From contig JADZCL010000339.1 of NCBI GenBank assembly GCA_020851615.1, positions 1 to 5,947 on the forward strand: a DNA stretch of 5,947 nucleotides. Reading direction: 5' to 3'. Below, piece by piece: positions 1 through 5,456 of the stretch. Under the pieces are notes generated by a model. That model was given only the letters and a program-made list of their open reading frames with translations, had not been told where the DNA came from and searched no databases. This DNA is from Rubrivivax sp. GTDB lineage: Bacteria > Pseudomonadota > Gammaproteobacteria > Burkholderiales > Burkholderiaceae_C. The position numbers were made by a program, and so were the translations under genes. Positions within the stretch are counted from its first letter, which is position 1; every line of letters starts with the position of its first letter.

Positions 1-1
1 C

Positions 2-118
<117 letters not shown>

Positions 119-139
119 AGATCACTGACGCAGCGCGGC

Positions 140-928
140 TCAGCGCTGGCGGAACGCCGGCGCGCGCTTGGCCAGGAAGGCCGCCATGCCCTCCTTCTGG
201 TCCTCGGTGGCAAAGAGCGAGTGGAAGATGCGCCGCTCGTGGTCGATGCCCTCGTGCAGGCTGCCTTCGAAGGCCTTGTTGACGCAGGACTTGGCCAGCG
301 CCAGGCTCGGGCCGCTGAAGCCGCAGATCGCAGCGCCCGCGGCAAGCGCCTCCTCCAGCAGCTTGTCCAGCGGCACGATGCGCGAGACCAGCCCCGAGCG
401 CTCGGCCTCCTGCACGTCCATCATGCGGCCGGTAAGCACCAGGTCCATCGTCTTGGCCTTGCCCACCGCGCGCGGCAGGCGCTGCGTGCCGCCGGCACCG
501 GGGATGACGCCGAGCTTGATCTCGGGCTGGCCGAAGCGCGCGTTGTCGGCCGCGATGATGAAGTCGCACATCATCGCCAGCTCGCAGCCGCCGCCCAGCG
601 CAAAGCCGGCGACCGCGGCGATGACCGGCTTGCGCACCTGCAGGATGGTCTCCCAGTTGCGCGTGATGTATTCGGTCTGGTGGACGTGCATGTAGTCGTA
701 CTCGGCCATCGCCGCGATGTCGGCGCCGGCGGCAAAGGCCTTGTCGTTGCCGGTGATGACGATGCAGCCGATGCCGTCGTCGCGATCGAAGGCGATGAGC
801 GCCTGGCCCATCTCGACCATCAGCGCATCGTTGAGCGCATTGAGCTGCTTGGGCCGGTTGATGCGGATGAGCGCGGTGCGGCGCGCGCCATCGCCGTGGA
901 TCTCGGTGAGGATGAGGGGCTCGGTCAT
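140..928 (-). CDS. Enoyl-CoA hydratase (crotonase family)
   Basis: A 262-residue crotonase-fold protein, predicted to hydrate trans-2-enoyl-CoA to (S)-3-hydroxyacyl-CoA in beta-oxidation, in the cytoplasm. Both catalytic glutamates of mitochondrial short-chain hydratase are present: Glu116 in ALGGGCELAMMCD and Glu136 in FGQPEIKLG, 20 residues apart as in the rat enzyme (Glu144/Glu164). The AFAAGADI segment (residues 64-71) and the glycines just before Glu116 supply the oxyanion hole. IPGAGGTQRL (142-151) and the C-terminal FATEDQKEGMAAFLAKR also match true hydratases. Having both glutamates and full length argues against an isomerase or other crotonase. It could be called paaF, fadB1 or ech, but sequence alone does not decide the substrate. 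The ATG at 928 has a GGAG ribosome site at 937-940 with 8-nt spacing. It is the last gene of the minus-strand cluster, 51 nt after the DUF3108 gene, and may also have its own promoter there. Confidence 0.93.
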   Translation of the reverse strand: MTEPLILTEIHGDGARRTALIRINRPKQLNALNDALMVEMGQALIAFDRDDGIGCIVITGNDKAFAAGADIAAMAEYDYMHVHQTEYITRNWETILQVRKPVIAAVAGFALGGGCELAMMCDFIIAADNARFGQPEIKLGVIPGAGGTQRLPRAVGKAKTMDLVLTGRMMDVQEAERSGLVSRIVPLDKLLEEALAAGAAICGFSGPSLALAKSCVNKAFEGSLHEGIDHERRIFHSLFATEDQKEGMAAFLAKRAPAFRQR

Positions 929-958
929 GCGGGTTTCTCCGTCGCGGGAATGGAGCGC

Positions 959-983
959 ACTATACGGATGCCGGCGGTGTCAA
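959..983 (-). promoter_or_regulatory. Possible internal sigma70-type promoter for the enoyl-CoA hydratase gene
   Basis: Read on the minus strand, TTGACA (978-983, a perfect -35 consensus) is followed by TATAGT (959-964, five of six matches to the -10 consensus). An A/T-rich hexamer like this stands out in such GC-rich sequence. It would give a leader of roughly 24 nt carrying the GGAG site before the hydratase ATG. Against it, the spacer is only 13 nt, well under the usual 16-18, and TTGACA includes the stop codon of the upstream DUF3108 gene, so part of the match may be coincidence. If real, it would let the hydratase be expressed apart from the upstream genes. Confidence 0.3.
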
Positions 984-2167
984 CGCGCGTCCGACGCCGC
1001 TGCTGCAGCCGGGGCGGCGGGAGCCGCCGTCTGGCGCGGCAGGCGCTGCAGGAGCAGGTCGATCCAGGTCTCCTCGTCCTGGCGGATGCGGATGCGGACC
1101 GGCAGGAATTGCAGGCGCGGCGCCAGCCAGACCTCGGCACTCAGCTCGGTGCTCGGGCGCGCCGGGCGGCGCGGCTGCACGTGCACGACCTCGAACGCGC
1201 CCGCCGGGGTGGCCAGCGTCTCGTGCTCCAGCACGTCGTAGATCCAGGGGTCGACCCGGCGGGGCAGCGCCAGCGTGAGCGGGACGGATTCACCGCGACG
1301 CAGCCGCTGCGGCTGCGTCGTAAAGAGCCACGTGAGTTGCACGAACTGGCTGGCCGCATCCTGAACACCAGGCGGGCGCTGCAGCACCTCGCCGGTGGCG
1401 AGGCGGACGCTGTCGACGCCCAGCTCGACGTCCAGCCGCCGCGGCGCGCGCAGCGCCACACGCGTCTCCTCCTCATAGCGGCGGGGTGACAGTCCCGCAT
1501 CGCCAATCACCCCGTCGCTGGACATGCGCCGCGAGAGCAGCGGCGCAAACGAGGGGCCGACGCTGACCTCCACGTGCACCTGGTAGTGCGTGCCCTGCAG
1601 CAGCCACTGCACGCTGGCCTGTCCATCGACCGGGCCGCGGTAGTTGCCGGTGAGGCGATAGTCCAGCCGCGTCGAGAGCGGCCACTCGAGGGCGGACCGC
1701 GCCGGCGCGGACTCCGGCTCGGACGCCGCGGCAGCCGCTGCCGGCACGGGGGCGTCGGCGGTCGCCGTCTCGGCCGCGGGCGGCGGTGCGCCAGCGGCGA
1801 CTGGCGGATCCGCGAGGAGCTCCGGTTCGACGGCGGCGATCTGGGTGGGTTCTGCCGATGGCAGTTGGGGCGGGTCAGTCGCCGAGGCCGCCGGTGCTGC
1901 TGACGCCGCCGAGGCTGCTGATGCCGGCGGTGCCGGCGGTGCGGCGGCCGCCTGCGCAGCGCTTCGTCGCGGCAGCGGGCGCGGCGCCAGCTGCGCCGGG
2001 GCTGCCGGGATGAGCTCGGCGACGAATTCAGCCTGCAGGCGCTGCAGGCCGCGCCCGGTGCCGGCGCCCTCGAGCGCTGCCAACTGCCCGGCCAACCCGT
2101 TGGCCAGCAACAGGTGCACGAACACCACCGGCAGCAGCCAGGCCGTGAGCGCGCCGCGGCGGGTCAT
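980..2167 (-). CDS. DUF3108 domain protein with N-terminal membrane anchor
   Basis: A 395-residue protein of unknown function. Residues about 8-26 form one hydrophobic segment after MTRR, which should be an uncleaved membrane anchor placing the rest in the periplasm. Residues about 55-160 are very rich in alanine and proline, a low-complexity linker like that of TonB. Residues about 163-378 form a beta-rich domain (STRLDYRLTGNYRG at the start, LPVRIRIRQDEETWIDLLL near the end) that I recognise as the betaproteobacterial DUF3108 family. The tail is another Ala/Pro stretch. The ATG at 2167 was chosen because the hydrophobic segment follows directly; upstream in-frame sequence runs into dsbC. 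There is no clear Shine-Dalgarno site. A TTG at 2206, overlapping the dsbC stop as TTGA, is a weaker alternative (408 residues). It lies 35 nt downstream of dsbC, suggesting co-transcription and an envelope role. No enzymatic residues can be named. Confidence 0.85.
   Translation of the reverse strand: MTRRGALTAWLLPVVFVHLLLANGLAGQLAALEGAGTGRGLQRLQAEFVAELIPAAPAQLAPRPLPRRSAAQAAAAPPAPPASAASAASAAPAASATDPPQLPSAEPTQIAAVEPELLADPPVAAGAPPPAAETATADAPVPAAAAAASEPESAPARSALEWPLSTRLDYRLTGNYRGPVDGQASVQWLLQGTHYQVHVEVSVGPSFAPLLSRRMSSDGVIGDAGLSPRRYEEETRVALRAPRRLDVELGVDSVRLATGEVLQRPPGVQDAASQFVQLTWLFTTQPQRLRRGESVPLTLALPRRVDPWIYDVLEHETLATPAGAFEVVHVQPRRPARPSTELSAEVWLAPRLQFLPVRIRIRQDEETWIDLLLQRLPRQTAAPAAPAAAAASDAR
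1296..1320. repeat. Perfect 11-bp inverted repeat (stem-loop) inside the DUF3108 gene
   Basis: The left arm CGACGCAGCCG (1296-1306) and right arm CGGCTGCGTCG (1310-1320) are exact reverse complements around a 3-nt loop, CTG. On the coding strand it lies within the codons for TTQPQRLRRGE of the DUF3108 domain. Neither strand has a T-run after the stem, so it does not look like an intrinsic terminator. It may be a chance product of GC-rich codons or a structured mRNA element. Confidence 0.8.
1922..1948. repeat. Short tandem repeat in the Ala/Pro linker of the DUF3108 gene
   Basis: Two exact tandem copies of TGCCGGCGG (1922-1930 and 1931-1939) are followed by a degenerate third copy. On the coding strand they encode PPA-PPA, residues 77-82 of the DUF3108 protein. 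The repeat unit is a multiple of three, so copy-number change would lengthen or shorten the linker without breaking the frame. Confidence 0.75.
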
Positions 2168-2202
2168 CCGCGGGGCGGCTGCGCCGGCACGACGCGCCGC
2201 GG

Positions 2203-3009
2203 TCAACCCTTGCGTGCGGCCGCGGCGAGGAGCCGCTCGACCTCGGCGCCAGGCAAGGCCCCGGGCTTGCGCGTGCCGTCCTCGAAGAACAGCGCCGGCG
2301 TGCCCTGCACGCGGTACTTGCGCCCGAACTCGATGTTGCGCTCGAGCGCAGCCGTGTCGCAGCGGCCCATGGTCTTGGCCGGCACGGCGCCATCCAGCAT
2401 CCAGGCGCGCCAGGTCTTGCCCGGGTCCTTGGCGCACCAGACGTCGCGCGCCTTGGTCTGCGAGTCGGCGCCGAGGATGGGGTAGAGGAAGGCGTAGACG
2501 GTGACGTCCTTGATCGCCACCAGGTCGCGCTCGAAGCGCTTGCAGTAGCCGCAGTTCGGGTCCACGAACACGGCCAGCTTGCGCTGCCCGTTGCCCTGCT
2601 TGATGACCAGGGCGTCCTTCAGCGGCAGCGCGTCCCAGGCGACGGCGGTCAGCTTGTCGATGCGCGCCTCGGTCAGGTTGGTGCGCGTGCGGGTGTCGAT
2701 GATCGAGCCCTGGACGATCAGGTACTCGCCCTTCTCGTCGGTGTAGTAGAGATCATGGCCGATGCGGATCTCGTACAGCCCGGCAATCGGCGTGCGCGCG
2801 ACCTCGTCGATCTTGGGCAGGCTCTGGATGCGCTCTGCAAGGTTCTTGCGCAGCGCCGCTTCCAGCGCCGGCGCAACGGCACCGCCCGGTGCTGGCGTCT
2901 GCGCCTGGGTTTGGGGTGCAGCCTGGGCGTGCAGTTGGGGCGCCGATGCCAGGCCCAGGCAGGCCAGCAGCAGCGGCAGGGTGGTCCGGATCGGGAAGTG
3001 CGAGGACAT
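2203..3009 (-). CDS. dsbC: Periplasmic thiol:disulfide isomerase, DsbC family
   Basis: A 268-residue secreted protein predicted to shuffle wrong disulfides in periplasmic proteins as a V-shaped homodimer kept reduced by DsbD. Residues 1-28 look like a signal peptide: MSSHFPIR, then a hydrophobic core (TLPLLLACLGLASA), with likely cleavage after LHA. A Gln/Pro/Ala-rich stretch (29-47) precedes the dimerisation domain (about 48-110), including YEIRIGHDLYYTDEKGEYLI. The thioredoxin-like domain carries the active site Cys153-Gly-Tyr-Cys156, the same CGYC as E. coli DsbC. The cis-proline is in GTP at 236-238, and Cys192/Cys217 match the structural disulfide of E. coli DsbC. The dimerisation domain and CGYC exclude DsbA, and the length is usual for DsbC rather than a longer DsbG. 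The ATG at 3009 has GGAG at 3018-3021 with 8-nt spacing. The gene starts 23 nt after the monooxygenase stop, so it is probably co-transcribed with it. Confidence 0.94.
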   Translation of the reverse strand: MSSHFPIRTTLPLLLACLGLASAPQLHAQAAPQTQAQTPAPGGAVAPALEAALRKNLAERIQSLPKIDEVARTPIAGLYEIRIGHDLYYTDEKGEYLIVQGSIIDTRTRTNLTEARIDKLTAVAWDALPLKDALVIKQGNGQRKLAVFVDPNCGYCKRFERDLVAIKDVTVYAFLYPILGADSQTKARDVWCAKDPGKTWRAWMLDGAVPAKTMGRCDTAALERNIEFGRKYRVQGTPALFFEDGTRKPGALPGAEVERLLAAAARKG

Positions 3010-3032
3010 GGTCGAATCTCCGCAGACGGTGT

Positions 3033-4148
3033 TCAGGTTCCCATCGCCTGGCGCACCAGCGCGCGCTTGAGCAGCGGCAGGTGATCGACCAGATCGAGGC
3101 CGCGATTGCGAAGTTCCCGCGCCAGCGGGCTTGGATGGGCAAAGAGCCGTTGCAGGCCGTCGGTGACCAGGCCCATGGCCTGCGTCGGCAGCAGCCGCGC
3201 CCGCGCGTAGCGGCGCAGGAGCTTCTCATCACCGAGCGCGCGCCAGGGTTCGCGGGCCGCGCGTGCGGCAAGCAGATCGGCCAGCACGGTGACGTCGGCC
3301 AGACCCAGGTTCAGGCCCTGGCCGGCCAGCGGGTGGACACGGTGCGCGGCATCACCCAGCAGAACCCAGCCCGGTCCGCAAACCGCCTGGGCCTGGGCCA
3401 GCACCAGCGGCCAGCTGCTGCGCGCACTGGCCAGGCGCAGCGTGCCGGCGGCACCGCCGGTGGCCGCCTGCAGCTCGGCCTCGAACGTGGCCGTATCGCA
3501 GGTCTGCAAGGCCTGTGCGCGCGCATCGGGCAGCGACCAGACCAGGCCATAGGAACAGCCGGCGTCGGGCCGATCGAAAGGCAGGAGCGCCAGCACGTCG
3601 GGCGCGCCGAACCATTGCCGCGCCTGCCCGGCATGGCCGCGGTCGGCCACGACGCGGGCGGCCAGGCCGTGCTGGCCGTAGGCGTGGACCTCCATCGGCA
3701 CGGCCAGACGCGCGCGGGCGGCGCTGGCGTGGCCTTCGGCCAGCACCTGCAGCGCGGCATCCGCACCGTCGGCAACCTGGCTGACGTGCGGGGCAAAGCG
3801 CAGCGCAGCGGCCAGGCCGGCCTCCAGTTCAGCGGCGTCGACGAGCCAGCCGAGGGGTTCGCCCGCATGGCTGAAGGACGAGAACTGCAGCGCCGCATCG
3901 GCACGGTCACCCTCGACGCGGATGTCGAACATCGGCGTGCGCGCATCGGCAGGCAGGCTGTCCCAGATCTTGAGCGTGGCCAGCAGGCGCGCCGACGCCG
4001 CATTCAAGGCGTAGGTGCGCACGTCGCCGGCCGCAGGCGCACCGCGCTGCCCCGTCCAGGCCACCGCCAGCCCCAGGCGCGCCAACGCAAGCGCCGCCGC
4101 CATGGCCACCGGACCGGAACCGCGCACGCAGACATCGAAGACCGCCAT
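3033..4148 (-). CDS. UbiH/VisC-like FAD-dependent monooxygenase
   Basis: A 371-residue flavoprotein of the aromatic hydroxylase family that includes the ubiquinone hydroxylases UbiH, UbiF and UbiI; it probably uses O2 and a reduced nicotinamide cofactor, on an unknown substrate. The best evidence is the second FAD motif, GDAAHRVHPLAGQGLNLG (265-282), which is complete. A Rossmann beta-alpha-beta start (FDVCVRGSGPVAMAAALALARLG), ALNAASARLL (47-56) and YGQHGLAARV (157-166) also fit. Other fingerprints are weakened: the first is GxGxxA (residues 10-15), the acidic ribose-binding residue expected after the second strand is absent (VAWTG, 29-33), and the usual DG motif reads AEGHAS (137-142). I chose the ATG at 4148 because the Rossmann strand begins at once; an in-frame ATG at 4196 would add 16 unconvincing residues. 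There is no Shine-Dalgarno site, but TACAAT lies 7 nt upstream, suggesting a leaderless transcript. It is the first gene of the minus-strand cluster. A role in ubiquinone synthesis is possible but not shown. Confidence 0.86.
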   Translation of the reverse strand: MAVFDVCVRGSGPVAMAAALALARLGLAVAWTGQRGAPAAGDVRTYALNAASARLLATLKIWDSLPADARTPMFDIRVEGDRADAALQFSSFSHAGEPLGWLVDAAELEAGLAAALRFAPHVSQVADGADAALQVLAEGHASAARARLAVPMEVHAYGQHGLAARVVADRGHAGQARQWFGAPDVLALLPFDRPDAGCSYGLVWSLPDARAQALQTCDTATFEAELQAATGGAAGTLRLASARSSWPLVLAQAQAVCGPGWVLLGDAAHRVHPLAGQGLNLGLADVTVLADLLAARAAREPWRALGDEKLLRRYARARLLPTQAMGLVTDGLQRLFAHPSPLARELRNRGLDLVDHLPLLKRALVRQAMGT

Positions 4149-4223
4149 CTGCGGGATTGTAGGGAGCGGCCCCAGGCACAATGACTGCGAGCCCATTGCC
4201 GCCCGCACGTCGGGCCAGTTGCC
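4149..4223. promoter_or_regulatory. Divergent promoter region between the monooxygenase and MOSC genes
   Basis: This 75-nt gap separates two outward-facing genes and so should hold both promoters. On the minus strand, TACAAT (4156-4161) is a five-of-six -10 match ending 7 nt before the monooxygenase ATG. On the + strand, CACAAT (4177-4182) is a weaker -10 candidate that would give a leader of about 35 nt to the MOSC GTG. The two are mirror images (ATTGT at 4156-4160, ACAAT at 4178-4182, 17 nt apart). No good -35 element is visible at standard spacing for either, so an activator or an atypical promoter is possible. Confidence 0.5.
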
Positions 4224-5087
4224 GTGACCGAACGCATCGAATGCACCCTGGCCGCCCTGAACCTGCATCCGATCAAGTCCTGCGCCGCCGTGCCGGTGGA
4301 CGAGGCGCTGCTGATCGAGACCGGTCTGCAACTCGACCGCGCCTGGATGGTGGTCGACGACCAGGGACGCATGTTGACACAGCGCCAGTGGCCGCGGCTG
4401 GCCCTGGTGCAGATCCGCCTGCGCCAGGACGACATGGTGCTGCGCGCACCGGGCATGCTGGCGCTGCATGTGCATCTGGACCAGGTCGAGGCGCCGGCGC
4501 GAGCGCAGGTCTGGCGTGACGAGGTTGCCGCCTACGACATGGGCGCGCTGGCAGCGCAGTGGTTCAGCGACTTTCTGGGCTCGCCGGTGCGGCTGGTGCG
4601 CTTCGATCCCGAGCAGCGCCGGCTCGCCGACCCGCACTGGTGCGGCGAGGTCCAGGCCGAGGTGGCATTCGCCGACGGCTTCCCGCTGCTGGTGGCGTCG
4701 ACGGCGTCGCTGGCTGCGCTCAACGGGCGCCTGGCTGCGCAGGGCGTGGCCGCCGTGGGCCCCGAGCGCTTCCGCGCCAACCTCTGGCTGGATGGCCTGC
4801 AGCCGCACGACGAGGACCGCATCGGCGACATCCGCATCGAGGCCGAGGCCGGCCCGGTGCACATCCGCCTGGTCAAGCCCTGCGTGCGCTGCCCGATCCC
4901 CAACATCGACCCCGCCACCGGCGTGCGCGGGACCGAGCCCGGGCAGACGCTGGCGGGCTACCGCACCGATGCGCGCATGAATGGCGGCATCACCTTCGGC
5001 ATGAATGCGGTGATCGTGGACGGCGTCGACCGTGTGCTGCGCAGCGGGCAGCGCGCTCAGGCGCTGGTGTCGAGCCTGGCGCCCTGA
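4224..5087 (+). CDS. MOSC domain protein (YcbX/mARC-like molybdenum cofactor enzyme)
   Basis: A 287-residue protein with an N-terminal MOSC_N beta-barrel domain (about 7-120) and a MOSC domain (about 135-285). LNLHPIKSC near the start, DRAWMVVDDQGRMLTQRQWP (39-58), RFRANLWLDGL (182-192) and VKPCVRCPI..DPATG (218-233) are landmarks of the YcbX/mARC group. Those enzymes reduce N-hydroxylated compounds at a molybdenum cofactor. By analogy Cys223, in the RC before the DPATG segment, is the likely molybdenum ligand; Cys220 is nearby. Unlike E. coli YcbX, there is no C-terminal 2Fe-2S ferredoxin domain, so electrons must come from another protein. The GTG start at 4224 is the only suitable one: it puts HPIKSC at residues 15-20, and the ATG at 4181 is in another frame. 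No Shine-Dalgarno site is seen. The 3' end overlaps the convergent small gene by 31 nt. The physiological substrate is unknown. Confidence 0.88.
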   Translation: MTERIECTLAALNLHPIKSCAAVPVDEALLIETGLQLDRAWMVVDDQGRMLTQRQWPRLALVQIRLRQDDMVLRAPGMLALHVHLDQVEAPARAQVWRDEVAAYDMGALAAQWFSDFLGSPVRLVRFDPEQRRLADPHWCGEVQAEVAFADGFPLLVASTASLAALNGRLAAQGVAAVGPERFRANLWLDGLQPHDEDRIGDIRIEAEAGPVHIRLVKPCVRCPIPNIDPATGVRGTEPGQTLAGYRTDARMNGGITFGMNAVIVDGVDRVLRSGQRAQALVSSLAP

Positions 5088-5302
5088 GCGGGCCCACTCA
5101 CCACCTTCAGCAGCGGGCCAGGGTAGACCTGCAGGTTGTAGTAGGTCGATTCGCCCATGCGATAGGGACCCAGGTTGGGCACCTGGTTGCGCAGCTCCAG
5201 CTGCGCCGTGGCCGGCGCGCGGATCTGGGTGACGCGGCCCGAGAAATCCTCGAGCTCTCGCGTCGGCGGCACAGCAGGCCGTAGCGTGACTCGGTCGTTC
5301 AT
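5057..5302 (-). CDS. Small hypothetical protein (81 residues)
   Basis: I do not recognise this gene. It encodes 81 residues with no signal peptide, membrane segment or cysteine; the mid-to-late part (ESTYYNLQVYPGPLLKVV, 51-68) looks like beta structure. Support for it being real: it fills a stretch with no other gene, most codons end in G or C as in the neighbours (weaker over the first 20 codons), and a possible -10, TATCAT, lies upstream at 5339-5344. The ATG at 5302 was chosen; the frame stays open to a TTG at 5365, but that would overlap the putative promoter. The ribosome site is weak (GAGAG about 5 nt before the ATG). Its last 31 nt overlap the end of the MOSC gene on the opposite strand, so only about the first 71 codons are free of overlap. 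It is divergent from ychF. Confidence 0.6.
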   Translation of the reverse strand: MNDRVTLRPAVPPTRELEDFSGRVTQIRAPATAQLELRNQVPNLGPYRMGESTYYNLQVYPGPLLKVVSGPAQGARLDTSA

Positions 5303-5456
5303 GTTGCTCTCGCATTGCCAGTCGATGGCGTGGAGCCGATGATAGGGTTTGCGGGACCGCAGCAACCCCGGTCCTCACCCCGGACGTCCCCGCGCCGCCG
5401 CGAAGCGCTGTAGGACAATCGACGCCCCGATCCGAGCGCACTGCGCCCCAACTCCC
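5303..5456. promoter_or_regulatory. Divergent intergenic region between the small hypothetical gene and ychF
   Basis: This 154-nt gap should drive both flanking genes. For the minus-strand gene, TATCAT (5339-5344) is a fair -10, with TTGCTG (5360-5365) as a possible -35 at a short 15-nt spacing. For ychF, GACAAT (5414-5419) is a weak -10 with no recognisable -35, leaving a leader of about 30 nt. That leader contains a small palindrome, GCGCA-C-TGCGC (5436-5446). I see no RNA gene, riboswitch or terminator here. Confidence 0.35.

Noticed and set aside
131..148. Hairpin CAGCGC-N6-GCGCTG at the convergent lysS/hydratase junction as a bidirectional terminator
   Set aside because: The stem is only 6 bp, it includes the hydratase stop codon, and no T-run follows on either strand. 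Termination is more likely rho-dependent or elsewhere.
221..1489. 422-codon + strand open frame antisense to the hydratase and DUF3108 genes
   Set aside because: The product is low-complexity and rich in Arg, Ala, Asp and His with no recognisable domain. It spans the gap between two real genes on the other strand and is a codon-bias shadow.
2204..2206. TTG start for the DUF3108 gene overlapping the dsbC stop (TTGA)
   Set aside because: It would add 13 Ala/Arg-rich residues before the membrane anchor and has no usable ribosome site; the ATG at 2167 fits the anchor better.
2889..4184. 431-codon + strand open frame antisense to dsbC and the monooxygenase
   Set aside because: It has no domain and an Arg/Gln/Gly-rich composition, and it covers two genes with clear motifs on the opposite strand.
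4181..4519. ATG-started + strand open frame overlapping the start of the MOSC gene
   Set aside because: It is in a different frame from the MOSC domain and encodes Pro/Arg/Ala-rich sequence without motifs, so it does not provide an upstream start.
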